Shown here one piece after another: positions 28,478-39,331 of a stretch of 64,000 bases of DNA. Below the pieces are notes generated by a model. The model searched no databases, had not been told where the DNA came from, and saw only the letters and a list, made by a program, of their open reading frames with translations. Location of the stretch: contig CALUSC010000003.1 in the NCBI GenBank assembly GCA_944323345.1, positions 62,001-126,000 on the forward strand, read 5' to 3'. The stretch comes from an uncultured Bacteroidales bacterium (GTDB lineage Bacteria; Bacteroidota; Bacteroidia; Bacteroidales; UBA932). Every line of letters begins with the position of its first letter. Positions within the stretch are counted from its first letter, which is position 1. The translations under genes and the position numbers were made by a program.

Positions 28478-28846
28478 CTATTTTCCTTTCAGTTTCGACA
28501 TGAATCTTTCAGGGTCTATTATGAATCTTTCATGGACTCCTTCACCTATGACTCCGTTGCGGTCGGTTACCCGTACATGAAATGTTATCTTCCGTCCGTC
28601 GATTCCCGTGACCTCCGCCTCGGCTGCGAGTTCTGTTCCCGGCAGGCAGGCCCGCAAATGGGATACATCCATTCTGGTACCTACTGTGTCGGTACCGTGA
28701 TTCCCGGCCAGAGTGAAAGCCGCCTTTTCCATAAGCGCTATCATGGACGGGGTGGAAAAGACAGGCAGCCCTCCGGAGCCTATCCTGTCCGCGGTTTCCG
28801 TTACGGATACCGTATGTCTTGATATAAATTTATCTCCTATATTCAT
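28478..28846 (-). CDS. hotdog-fold thioesterase (FlK-like)
   Basis: A 122-residue hotdog protein. The conserved block STPSMIALMEKAAF carries the Thr and Glu that, with His of DVSHLRACLPG, form the catalytic set in fluoroacetyl-CoA thioesterase-type proteins. It probably clears acyl-CoAs in the cytosol; the substrate is unknown. It is coupled loosely to ligA (27 bases) and yihY (12 bases). Confidence 0.82.
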   Translation of the reverse strand: MNIGDKFISRHTVSVTETADRIGSGGLPVFSTPSMIALMEKAAFTLAGNHGTDTVGTRMDVSHLRACLPGTELAAEAEVTGIDGRKITFHVRVTDRNGVIGEGVHERFIIDPERFMSKLKGK

Positions 28847-28873
28847 ATTGATACTTTTATGGCGTTCGTGAAA

Positions 28874-30973
<2,100 letters not shown>

Positions 30974-30981
30974 TCAAACTA

Positions 30982-30989
30982 CAAAATTA
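30982..30989 (-). promoter_or_regulatory. -7 box of the ligA directon
   Basis: Minus-strand TAATTTTG (TAnnTTTG), 20 bases before the ATG, giving a leader of about 15 nt. Divergent from the pfp box at 31024. Confidence 0.5.
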
Positions 30990-31023
30990 CGATTTTTTTT
31001 CGTGGAAATTGGGCGAAATTAGA

Positions 31024-31031
31024 TATTTTTG
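31024..31031 (+). promoter_or_regulatory. -7 box of the phosphofructokinase gene
   Basis: TATTTTTG (TAnnTTTG). The T-rich run ending in TTTCG near 31002 is a poor -33 candidate at 21 bases. Predicted leader about 75 nt. Confidence 0.5.
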
Positions 31032-31112
31032 CATGTCCGGACAGCTGAAAGGCTGCCTGATCAAGTAAATTTAATGAAAATCAACCATTATAATTTAAAG
31101 TATTAAGGAATT

Positions 31113-32348
31113 ATGAAAGATGCAGTGATTATTCTCTGTGGCGGCGGTCCCGCTCCAGGAATGAATTCAGTTTCCATGAGTGTGGCCAAGACGTTTCTTG
31201 CCAGAGGTTTCAGGGTTATCGGCCTTCACGGCGGATATTCGGGGCTTTTCAGCAAGAATGCGCGTACTGAAGATTTGGATTTCTTCAAGGCTGACCGTTA
31301 TTTCAACAGGGGAGGCTCCTACCTCGAAATGAGCCGTTTCAAGCCTACCGACAAGGATTTTGAGGAGAACTTCAATCTCGACCTTTTCAAGGAGAACAAC
31401 ATAAAGCTGCTCGTGACTATCGGCGGCGATGATACGGCTTCTACTGCGAACAGGATTTCCAAGTTCCTGGCTGCCAAGAATTATCCTATTGCGAACATAC
31501 ATTGTCCGAAGACTATCGACAACGACCTTCCTCTTCCGAACAACACTCCGACTTTCGGGTACAATTCCGCGAAGAACGAGGGCGCCCATCTGGCCAGGAC
31601 CATTTATGAGGATGCACGCACTTCAGGCAACTGGCTGCTGATTTCAGCCATGGGCCGTACCTGCGGAAGCCTCGCTCTCGGTATCGGAGAGGCTACGCAT
31701 TGCCCTATGACCATCATTCCTGAGATGTTCAACAAGACTGACATCAGCCTCGAAAAGATCATCAGGCTGACCATTTCCGCCATCATCAAGAGGAAGATCA
31801 TGGGTGTGAACTACGGTACTGTAGTAGCTGCAGAGGGGCTTTTCCACGATGAAGGCGTGGCCAAGGAGGCCGCCGCTGCAGGTGTGCATTTCACTTACGA
31901 CGAGCACGGACATCCTGAGCTCGGCAAAATCTCCAAGGCCGTCCTGTTCAACGACCTCCTGGAGAAGGAACTCAAGAAGATCGGCCTGAAGGTGAAGACC
32001 CGTCCGGTGGAGATCGGCTACGATGTACGCTGCCAGGATCCGGTGGCATACGATCTTACATATTGCACCGAGCTTGCCATGGGAGTTTACCAGCTCTACA
32101 GCGAGGGCAAGACAGGATGCATGGTGTACGTGGATGCCTACGGCAATGTCTCACCGCTCTATCTGTCAGACCTTCAGGACCCTGCTACAGGCAAGATTCC
32201 GCCGAGGGTAGTGGACATAAACAGCGGTACTGCGCAGAATTACTACAACTATATCGCCCATTACGTCACAGAGGCAGACTATGAGGCTGCCAAAGCTTAT
32301 GTGAGCGATCCTGAGGTTTATGATTTCAAGAAAATCCTGAACTGGTAA
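31113..32348 (+). CDS. pfp: diphosphate--fructose-6-phosphate 1-phosphotransferase (PPi-type phosphofructokinase)
   Basis: A 411-residue PfkA-superfamily enzyme. Phosphate-donor choice can be read from two motifs: GGDD (104-107), where ATP enzymes have GGDG, and PKTIDND (132-138), where ATP enzymes have GTIDND. Asp107 and Lys133 are the residues known to favour pyrophosphate and exclude ATP. The enzyme therefore most likely interconverts fructose 6-phosphate and the 1,6-bisphosphate with PPi, reversibly. It is monocistronic: own -7 box and a strong terminator at 32371-32412. Confidence 0.9.
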   Translation: MKDAVIILCGGGPAPGMNSVSMSVAKTFLARGFRVIGLHGGYSGLFSKNARTEDLDFFKADRYFNRGGSYLEMSRFKPTDKDFEENFNLDLFKENNIKLLVTIGGDDTASTANRISKFLAAKNYPIANIHCPKTIDNDLPLPNNTPTFGYNSAKNEGAHLARTIYEDARTSGNWLLISAMGRTCGSLALGIGEATHCPMTIIPEMFNKTDISLEKIIRLTISAIIKRKIMGVNYGTVVAAEGLFHDEGVAKEAAAAGVHFTYDEHGHPELGKISKAVLFNDLLEKELKKIGLKVKTRPVEIGYDVRCQDPVAYDLTYCTELAMGVYQLYSEGKTGCMVYVDAYGNVSPLYLSDLQDPATGKIPPRVVDINSGTAQNYYNYIAHYVTEADYEAAKAYVSDPEVYDFKKILNW

Positions 32349-32370
32349 GGTATTGTCCGAAATATATTTG

Positions 32371-32412
32371 CTCCGGTCTTTGCGGGTGTTGGTCCGCGGA
32401 GGCCGGAGTTTT
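32371..32412 (+). terminator. Rho-independent terminator of pfp
   Basis: A long stem beginning ctccggtc and ending ggccggag (15 pairs counting G-U) around an 8-base loop, followed by TTTT. It lies 23 bases after the pfp stop. Confidence 0.88.
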
Positions 32413-32532
32413 CATTGCAGGGATACCTGCATTGTTGATAAAACGTTGGTTAAAAGTATCTGTAATATTTGGATATTTGGCGGTAATAGAATAATTTTAC
32501 ACATTCTGATGAAAAAACAGGAGATTTAGGAT

Positions 32533-33270
32533 ATGTGCAGCAAGAGAACCATTATAGCGACAGTGTTGTCGGTCTTGTTTCTGATTCCGCTTTCAGCGCA
32601 GGAGAGGCGCGGATTGCCTATTAACAACGCTCCTACTGCGGCTTTCGACCTGGGCTGGCTGGCCAAGTATTACGGGACTGACTGGAGCGTCATACTTGCC
32701 AAACTGCAGGCGGATGCCATGAACGGCAGGACTCCCGCCGGAAAAAGTGTGAAGAAGTCTGCCGGACAGACAGGGATATATGACAAGGATGACTATAATC
32801 TGTCGTTGCGTACGAATCTTCTGCATTGGGCCATGCTTACCAGGAATATCGGAGTGGAATGGCGTATCAGTCCAGGCATGGGCCTGATGATAAACGGCGC
32901 ATATAATTCCATCTGCCCGAAGCCGGCCTGGCGCTATGCCCTGTGGGAAGTGTCTCCTGAGTTCCGCTGGTATATGGGAAGCACCAGAAGATGGTATCTC
33001 GGTATCATGGGGAAGGCAGGGCAGTTCAACTACAAGTTCAACTGTCCCGGAAAGCAGGGCGAGATTTTCGGAGGCGGACTTTCCGTGGGATACCAGCTCT
33101 TCCTCTCCAATGCCCTTTCCATGGATTTCGGTCTGGGACTCGGCTATCTGCTGGCAGATTATGAGGAATATGATGTCATAGACGGAGAGAGTATCCGTAC
33201 AGGCACTTTCACCAAAAACTACATAGGCCCCATAAACGCAGGCATCTCTCTGGTCTGGAAGATTTTCTGA
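32533..33270 (+). CDS. DUF3575-family beta-barrel protein
   Basis: A 245-residue protein with a signal peptide (about 1-22, LIPLSAQE). After a linker, YNLSLRTNLLHWAMLTRNIGVEW begins the DUF3575 barrel, with aromatic strand ends (FRWYMGSTRRWYLGI, GLSVGYQLFLS) and a final strand ending in Trp-Lys-Ile-Phe. Family members are outer-membrane proteins of Bacteroidota, sometimes beside fimbrial genes; no such genes are present here. It converges on the PPDK_N-like gene with only 4 bases between stops. Confidence 0.8.
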   Translation: MCSKRTIIATVLSVLFLIPLSAQERRGLPINNAPTAAFDLGWLAKYYGTDWSVILAKLQADAMNGRTPAGKSVKKSAGQTGIYDKDDYNLSLRTNLLHWAMLTRNIGVEWRISPGMGLMINGAYNSICPKPAWRYALWEVSPEFRWYMGSTRRWYLGIMGKAGQFNYKFNCPGKQGEIFGGGLSVGYQLFLSNALSMDFGLGLGYLLADYEEYDVIDGESIRTGTFTKNYIGPINAGISLVWKIF

Positions 33271-33274
33271 CGAC

Positions 33275-36200
33275 CTAAAGTGATTTTCCTACGGTACCTG
33301 CTATCGCACAGTTCGATTTCCTGTCTATGAAAGCAGCCAATGCTGACGGTGCTGCATACAGTTTTACGAACGTACCTTCGCCTATGCAGTCCAGTCTGTC
33401 CAGGAATTGTCTGTTCAGTGCATTCTCATTCAGGACAGTATCTATGGTCAGGTAGCCTATGCCGAGTGATGTTATGTTCTGGAAGAAATGAGTTCCCTGA
33501 CTCGGTTCGATACGGAATCCCGGAATGGCACATTCAACTATCAGCCTCGCTTCTGAAATATTGCTCCAGAGGACAGGTATTCCGAGCCATGGGTCGGACG
33601 ATCCCCATCTACCGGGGCCTATCAGCATGTAGGATTTTCCTTCTGATTTCAGTTTCCTGTTCAGACAGGATATTTCTTCGGCAATGTCCTTTGTCCTGGC
33701 GCTGTCGAAAAGGTCTGGATCCACATACATGATATAATCCAGCCCGGATATTTCTCCGGATCCGAGAGCATTGTCCGAACGGATGAAGATATCCTCCATG
33801 TTTTCTTCCGCATGACTGATGGAAATATCCTGATCTTCGGCATAGTCTACTACAGGACGTACCTGAAGCAGCTTCATGACGCATTCCTGTGTCGGGCTGT
33901 CAGGAATTACATCCATGGCAAATTCCATTTCCACGTCGCACATCATTTCCTCGCGGCACATGCCGAGCAGATCAGACAGAATTTGGGCCAACGGGTACCG
34001 GCCGTATTTGAGGATATAATCGAAGGTTATAATTCTCGGACCGGCGGCGTTTATTCCAGGTATCATCCTGTTGTCTGCGGTACTGAAGGTGGACGCCACG
34101 AGTTCTGGATGGTCATATTCCTTGAGCGCTTCCGAAACAGGCAATTTGACCAGGTTTACCGAATCGTCTTTCGATATCATGAATGCGCCAGGTTTCAGGT
34201 CCAGTGCATACATGCTCTTCTGTGTGTCGTTCAGAGCTATTTTCATGTCCGACAGCTGGAGAATTTTCTTCGGAAATCTGGGAATGAATCTCAGATTGTT
34301 CCCTCCGTCCACCACTGTTTTGCCGAGGCCGAAAGCCAGATTCACGACACCGTCCTCTGGCTTTTCCTTGCCGATAGGGTAGAAATTCACCGATCTGGCT
34401 ACTCCGGACAGCATCGGGTAGTACAGATCCCCGTGTCTGCTTCCGCAGATGCTCTGGATGATTACGGCCATCTTTTCTTCGCTGAGAAGGTTCCCTGTAG
34501 TGTGGATATATGTTCTGCTGCCGTTGAAGAACGCTGATGCATAAACGCTCTTGACAGCTTTGCGCAGCAGCCGCAGCATCTGGTCCTTGTTTTCCGTAAG
34601 TGGTATCATGTAGGTGGAATAGACTCCGGCGAACGGCTGATAATTGCTGTCCTCCAGTTTCGAACTGGATCTTACGGCCAGAGGTGTATCTACGGTCTTC
34701 AGGAAAGTCTTCAGCTCTTCCACCAGCTCTTCCGGAAGCCTCGATGATACGAATTCTGACAGGATTTCATCGTCGGAGATGTCTGCATCGATGACATACT
34801 GCAGATCATTTTCCATGATGAAACGGTCGAAATAGTCCGTGGCGATGACCAGGGTGCGGGGCGTGGATATCTTGACACCTTCGTACCGGTTCGTGAGACG
34901 GTACTTGGCTATGAGGGTGTTCAGGAATGCCAGACCGCGGGCCTTGCCTCCCAGTGAGCCTTCTCCGGCCCTTGAAAACCAGATATATTTCCCGTAGGTG
35001 TTCTTGTCGAAATGGGCTATGATTCCCCGCCCGTTCAGTGCATGATAGTCATGTATCTGCTGGGATACGTAATTTCTGAGTTCCGCGGTGGAAGAGAAAT
35101 GGTTCTCATGGACTTTCCTGAACTGGCTTGCCAGAGTGAAAAGCCCTCTGGCAAAAAACCATTTCGACAGCATGTTCTTCGACGTGTTGTATATCAGTAC
35201 ATCGTCGGGAATGGTCTGTATGCACTCCTGAAGTTCACTCAGATTCGCAGCTCTGCCGTATTCCAGTCTGTCCTTGTCCCTGAATACGAAGTCGCCGAAT
35301 TCGAATTCTTCCCTGATATATTCCGACAGCTGGATTATCAGTGTCTTGGAATATTTTTTAAGGAAACCGACGCCGAGTTTTTCAGCGACGGCCGCCATGT
35401 CTCCCTGGGATGACTGCAGGATAACAGGCATGTAAGGGTCTTCCTCCTTGACCAGCTTCACAAGGTCGATGCCGGCATCGGGCTTTTCGGTCTCCTGCGG
35501 ATCATTCTTGTGCAGCACGAAACCGACATCCGATATTATTCCCAGCATGTTGTTCTTGTATTTTCTGTATATGTTGACAGCATCTTCGTAGTTGGTGGCA
35601 AGCAGTATTTTCGGTCTGGAACGTTTCCTCAGTTTACGCTGCTTCTCGTTGAGCGTCTCCTTCAGAAATTCGGCGCTCTGCTTGAGTACCAGCTTGTAAA
35701 GTTCCGGAAGATAAGTGGAATAATATCTTACTGAGTCTTCTACGAGCAGGATGGACTGGACCCCTATCTTGAGAATGTCGTTGTCCGCGTTCATCTGGTC
35801 CTCGAAAAGTTTGACTATCGCCACTATCAGTTCTGCGTTGCCGTTCCAGCTGAAAACATAGTCCACGTACGAACGGTCATGTTTTTCCAGCCGTCTGTGG
35901 ATTTCCCTGGAGAAATGGGTGAGGAGTATGAACGGGATATTCTTCCCTTGCGTATCACCGGAATATCTGGTTTTCAGATTTTCGGCAAACTTGAAAATAT
36001 CCTTGTCCTTGTCATTGTACATGCAGATGACCATGTCGATGCCGCTGTCTCCTCCGGCCATGACTTTTTCGGCTTCGGAGGAAGATGTCACCCAAATGAA
36101 CTGCGGGGGATTGCTCAGATTGAGTTCGATGTATTCCTTGTATATCTGTGATTCTATCTGTCCGTCTTCTTCCAGGATAAAAGCGTCATAGTTGCTGCAT

Positions 36201-36292
36201 ATCATCAGGATTTTTCTTACCCTGAAACTCATAAGTGCACGGAAATCTGTCAGTATCAGTTCTTTCAGGCTAACAGGCTCAACTGTATTCAT
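33275..36292 (-). CDS. receiver-like / PEP-synthase ATP-grasp (PPDK_N) protein of unknown function
   Basis: A 1005-residue cytosolic protein. Residues about 25-165 look like a degenerate receiver fold. About 178-335 is a second receiver-like domain with acidic pair Glu185-Asp186, Asp255 (IISDVGF) in the phospho-acceptor place, Lys312, and a helical insertion. About 435-830 is a PPDK_N ATP-grasp module: GSLGGKARGLAFLN (Lys450), AVRSSSKLEDSNYQPFAGVYST and the LQVRPVVDYAED end. The phosphohistidine swivel domain and PEP-binding barrel of PEP synthase and PPDK are absent, so it cannot make PEP alone. It may phosphorylate or transfer phosphate to a protein under receiver control. Confidence 0.75.
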   Translation of the reverse strand: MNTVEPVSLKELILTDFRALMSFRVRKILMICSNYDAFILEEDGQIESQIYKEYIELNLSNPPQFIWVTSSSEAEKVMAGGDSGIDMVICMYNDKDKDIFKFAENLKTRYSGDTQGKNIPFILLTHFSREIHRRLEKHDRSYVDYVFSWNGNAELIVAIVKLFEDQMNADNDILKIGVQSILLVEDSVRYYSTYLPELYKLVLKQSAEFLKETLNEKQRKLRKRSRPKILLATNYEDAVNIYRKYKNNMLGIISDVGFVLHKNDPQETEKPDAGIDLVKLVKEEDPYMPVILQSSQGDMAAVAEKLGVGFLKKYSKTLIIQLSEYIREEFEFGDFVFRDKDRLEYGRAANLSELQECIQTIPDDVLIYNTSKNMLSKWFFARGLFTLASQFRKVHENHFSSTAELRNYVSQQIHDYHALNGRGIIAHFDKNTYGKYIWFSRAGEGSLGGKARGLAFLNTLIAKYRLTNRYEGVKISTPRTLVIATDYFDRFIMENDLQYVIDADISDDEILSEFVSSRLPEELVEELKTFLKTVDTPLAVRSSSKLEDSNYQPFAGVYSTYMIPLTENKDQMLRLLRKAVKSVYASAFFNGSRTYIHTTGNLLSEEKMAVIIQSICGSRHGDLYYPMLSGVARSVNFYPIGKEKPEDGVVNLAFGLGKTVVDGGNNLRFIPRFPKKILQLSDMKIALNDTQKSMYALDLKPGAFMISKDDSVNLVKLPVSEALKEYDHPELVASTFSTADNRMIPGINAAGPRIITFDYILKYGRYPLAQILSDLLGMCREEMMCDVEMEFAMDVIPDSPTQECVMKLLQVRPVVDYAEDQDISISHAEENMEDIFIRSDNALGSGEISGLDYIMYVDPDLFDSARTKDIAEEISCLNRKLKSEGKSYMLIGPGRWGSSDPWLGIPVLWSNISEARLIVECAIPGFRIEPSQGTHFFQNITSLGIGYLTIDTVLNENALNRQFLDRLDCIGEGTFVKLYAAPSALAAFIDRKSNCAIAGTVGKSL

Positions 36293-36313
36293 ATTGCGGA
36301 TATGTTTTCGAAC

Positions 36314-36334
36314 CTGAAATTTACGAAATTTCAG
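36314..36334. promoter_or_regulatory. interrupted palindrome before the PPDK_N-like gene
   Basis: A perfect 9-bp inverted repeat (ctgaaattt, acg, aaatttcag) in the 67-base gap between the exporter operon's last stop and the PPDK_N-like ATG. It could be an operator or a weak intercistronic hairpin; it lacks a T-run on the minus strand. Confidence 0.45.
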
Positions 36335-36359
36335 CCAACAATCCTCTTTTTATCCGGAA

Positions 36360-37460
36360 TTATTCTGATTTTTTATAGCTCGATATCGCGAGACCTACCA
36401 TTATGGTACCGAGTGCCGCAAGCCCGGCAATATCGTACCAGAGATCCGCAGGAGTACTTCCTTTCAGGAATACGGCACGCATGGCATCAGCATAATATCT
36501 CATGGGATTCAGATATGTTATGCATTCCGCCCAGTCGGGCATGGATGCTATTGGAGTGAAAATACCGCTCATGAGCATGAATATCACTGCGAAGAACCAT
36601 ATTACGAACATGGCCTGCTGTGCATTGCCGCTGTAATTCGATATGAGGAGCCCGAGTCCTGCCATTACGATGATATCCAGGACAGTAAATAAATAAAGCC
36701 ATAATATGTTTCCCCTGCACACATATCCGAACACGGCCCATGCGATGACAAGGCATGCGGTAAGGATGAAAAATGCGATGGCCCAGTACGGAATCATCTT
36801 GCAGACTATGAAAGCCGTCTTGCTTACAGGAGTCACATTGATCTGCTCTATGGTTCCGGCTTCCTTTTCAGAGACGATGTTCAAGGCCGGGAGAAAAGCA
36901 GTTATCATGGTTATGGCGATGACTATCAGTGCCGGTATCATGAACAGCTTGTAATCCATGCCGGGATTGAAATAATATTTTTCCGATATTTCAGCGTACT
37001 GTACTGCCTGTATTCCCGATGCCTGATTCTTCTCGGCGAGATACATCCTGACACATTGGAGTATATATTGCGAGCCGAGGCTTCCTTTGGTGCCGTTGAC
37101 CGTATTTACTTTGATACCTGCAGGAAATCCGTTACCCGAAACCGTTTCCCTGTCGAAATCAGGCATTACGGTAATTATGGCATCGGCCTTGTTCTCATCC
37201 ATCAGCTTCATGGCCTCGTCGGCGCTGTGTCCGTGCGATACGAGTCTGAAGTATCCGGACGAGGTGCACTTTTCTATAAGACGGGATGATTCTTCACTCA
37301 TGCAGTTGTCCACTACCGCGAGATTTATATTCCTTATGTCCATGCTGACCGCGAACGGGAAGACGAGCATCATGAGTACCGGAAACGCCAGTGCCATCTT
37401 CGGAAGTCCCGGATCCCTGAAGAACTGTTTGAATTCCTTTTCGAGCAGATATTTCCACAT
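36360..37460 (-). CDS. ABC-2 type exporter permease (YbhR/YbhS-like), second copy
   Basis: A 366-residue ABC-2 permease with one N-terminal helix (about 22-40), a periplasmic domain (about 45-170) and five C-terminal helices, with the family segment SEKEAGTIEQINVTPVSK before helix 3. It is paralogous to the preceding gene and likely forms a heterodimer with it, as YbhS and YbhR do in E. coli. It is last in the tetR-tolC-hlyD-ABC-ABC-permease-permease operon, 15 bases after its partner. Confidence 0.9.
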   Translation of the reverse strand: MWKYLLEKEFKQFFRDPGLPKMALAFPVLMMLVFPFAVSMDIRNINLAVVDNCMSEESSRLIEKCTSSGYFRLVSHGHSADEAMKLMDENKADAIITVMPDFDRETVSGNGFPAGIKVNTVNGTKGSLGSQYILQCVRMYLAEKNQASGIQAVQYAEISEKYYFNPGMDYKLFMIPALIVIAITMITAFLPALNIVSEKEAGTIEQINVTPVSKTAFIVCKMIPYWAIAFFILTACLVIAWAVFGYVCRGNILWLYLFTVLDIIVMAGLGLLISNYSGNAQQAMFVIWFFAVIFMLMSGIFTPIASMPDWAECITYLNPMRYYADAMRAVFLKGSTPADLWYDIAGLAALGTIMVGLAISSYKKSE

Positions 37461-37475
37461 GTCCGTATCCTCCTT

Positions 37476-38585
37476 TTACTGTAATCTGGTCCTGAAACTT
37501 TTTATGCTGAATGCAAGAAGTGCTGCAGCCATTCCGGCGAGTATTCCCAGTTCTTTCAATATTGCCGTGAAACCGTCTCCCTGAATCATGATTTTCTTGA
37601 CCAGAATGATGAACCATTTTGCAGGGATTATGTCGGAGAACCATTGAAGGGCCAAAGGCATGCTTTCGCACGGGAAAATTATACCGGAAAAAATCATTGT
37701 CGGCATGGTCAGGCCCATGCCGCATATAAGCATTGCGGTTCTCTGGCTCGATGAAATGACAGATACGAGAAGTCCTATGGCGAGCGAGGCGATGACGAAA
37801 AGCGTCGCTGCCAGAGACAGCAGCGCGAGGCTTCCGTTGACGGGGACTTCCATGACGTAATGCGAAAGCAGCAGAATCGTCGCAAAGTTGAAGGCTGAAA
37901 GCAGGAGGTACGGGATAAGCTTGCTCATAATGACCCATAATGGTCTGACAGGGGAGACGAGCAGTAGTTCCAGGGTTCCCGTTTCCTTTTCCCTGACTAT
38001 TGAAACGGCTGTCATCATCGAACATATCAGCATCAGTATCAGTCCCATGACTCCAGGAACGAAATTGTAGGAGGATTTCATGGCCGGATTATACATCAGC
38101 TGTACGACAGGTGTCATGGATGACTGCTTTTCCCCGGAGACGGATATGTCGATGTCAGCCGCCGTATCCTGCAGTACTCCTGAAATATAGCTGGTGATCA
38201 TCCGTGCCGTATTCGGATCGGAGCCGTCTCCTATTATCCTGACACTGGCCCTGCCGTCAGGAATCCTGCTCCCGAAATTCCTGCTGAAACATACTGCGGC
38301 ATCTGCCCCGTTTTTGCGGAACAGATCAGTGATTTCTCCGGGACTTGAAAGTATTGCCGTGATTTCCAGATATTTGTTCTCGTCCATCCTTTCCGTCGCA
38401 CGTCTGATCTGCGGATCGGACATGTCGCCGCATACGGCCACCCTTGCATTATTGACTTCGGTGCTGACCGCAAATCCGAAAAGGATGATCTGTACGACCG
38501 GCATTATCATTACGATAAGTATCGTCCTCTTGTCCCTGAATATATGCAGGAACTCTTTTTTTACTGATGCGCGGAATTCTTTCAT
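37476..38585 (-). CDS. ABC-2 type exporter permease (YbhS-like), first copy
   Basis: A 369-residue ABC-2 permease with the same layout as its downstream paralogue: KEFLHIFRDKRTILIVMIMP at the N-terminus, a periplasmic domain, then VREKETGTLELLLVSPVRP leading into five helices. It starts 2 bases after the second ATPase gene. Related exporters carry drugs, lipids or cell-wall compounds; the cargo here is unknown. Confidence 0.9.
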   Translation of the reverse strand: MKEFRASVKKEFLHIFRDKRTILIVMIMPVVQIILFGFAVSTEVNNARVAVCGDMSDPQIRRATERMDENKYLEITAILSSPGEITDLFRKNGADAAVCFSRNFGSRIPDGRASVRIIGDGSDPNTARMITSYISGVLQDTAADIDISVSGEKQSSMTPVVQLMYNPAMKSSYNFVPGVMGLILMLICSMMTAVSIVREKETGTLELLLVSPVRPLWVIMSKLIPYLLLSAFNFATILLLSHYVMEVPVNGSLALLSLAATLFVIASLAIGLLVSVISSSQRTAMLICGMGLTMPTMIFSGIIFPCESMPLALQWFSDIIPAKWFIILVKKIMIQGDGFTAILKELGILAGMAAALLAFSIKSFRTRLQ

Positions 38586-38587
38586 GA

Positions 38588-39331
38588 TTATTCCTCCCTG
38601 ACTGCTTTTCCGGCCACAATCCTGAAAACTTCATCCATGCTGCGGGCGGCAAACCGCTCTTTCAGCCCGGCAGGGGAGTCCATGGCATCGATTCTCCCGT
38701 CGACCATAATGGATACTCGGTCGCAATATTCCGCTTCATCCATATAGTGTGTGGTCACAAAGACTGTCGTCCCGTTTCCGGCAGTGTCGTAAATCAATTC
38801 CCAGAATCTGCGTCTCGTTTCAGGATCCACGCCTCCCGTAGGTTCATCAAGAAATATTATCCGCGGGGAGTGTACGAGGGCTATGGAGAATGAAAGTTTC
38901 TGTTTCCAGCCGAGAGGAAGTTCGGCAGCGAAACGGCCGCCGGCATCCTTCATTTCCAGCATGTCCAGCATTCTTTCGGTCTTTTCCTTGATTTCCCTGT
39001 CCTTAAGACCGTATATCCCTCCGAAAAGCCGGATGTTTTCCCTGACAGTGAGGTCAGGGTAAAGGGAGAATTTCTGGCTCATGTATCCTATGTTCCGTTT
39101 GATTTTTTCCTGTTCCCGGCAGATATCGAATCCGGCGACTGTCCCGCTTCCGGAGGTCGGTCTGCTCAGTCCGCAGAGTATTCTCATGGCTGTAGTCTTT
39201 CCTGCACCGTTGGCTCCGAGGAAGCCGAATATCTCTCCCTTGCGGACATCGAATGTAATATTGTCCACAGCAGTGAAATCCCCGAATTTCTTTACGAGAT
39301 TCCTGATCCTTATCGCATATTCCGTATTCAT
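38588..39331 (-). CDS. ABC exporter ATPase with degenerate signature motif
   Basis: A 247-residue ABC ATPase matching the C-terminal half of E. coli YbhF. Walker A GANGAGKTT, Q-loop Gln86 (YMSQKFSLYPDL), Walker B IIFLDEPTGGVDP and H-loop His195 (TTHYMDEAE) are intact, but the signature LSGGQ is replaced by ELPLGWKQK (137-145). It pairs with the ATPase encoded just upstream, whose defects are the reverse. ATG 39331 overlaps that gene's stop in an ATGA. Confidence 0.9.
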   Translation of the reverse strand: MNTEYAIRIRNLVKKFGDFTAVDNITFDVRKGEIFGFLGANGAGKTTAMRILCGLSRPTSGSGTVAGFDICREQEKIKRNIGYMSQKFSLYPDLTVRENIRLFGGIYGLKDREIKEKTERMLDMLEMKDAGGRFAAELPLGWKQKLSFSIALVHSPRIIFLDEPTGGVDPETRRRFWELIYDTAGNGTTVFVTTHYMDEAEYCDRVSIMVDGRIDAMDSPAGLKERFAARSMDEVFRIVAGKAVREE

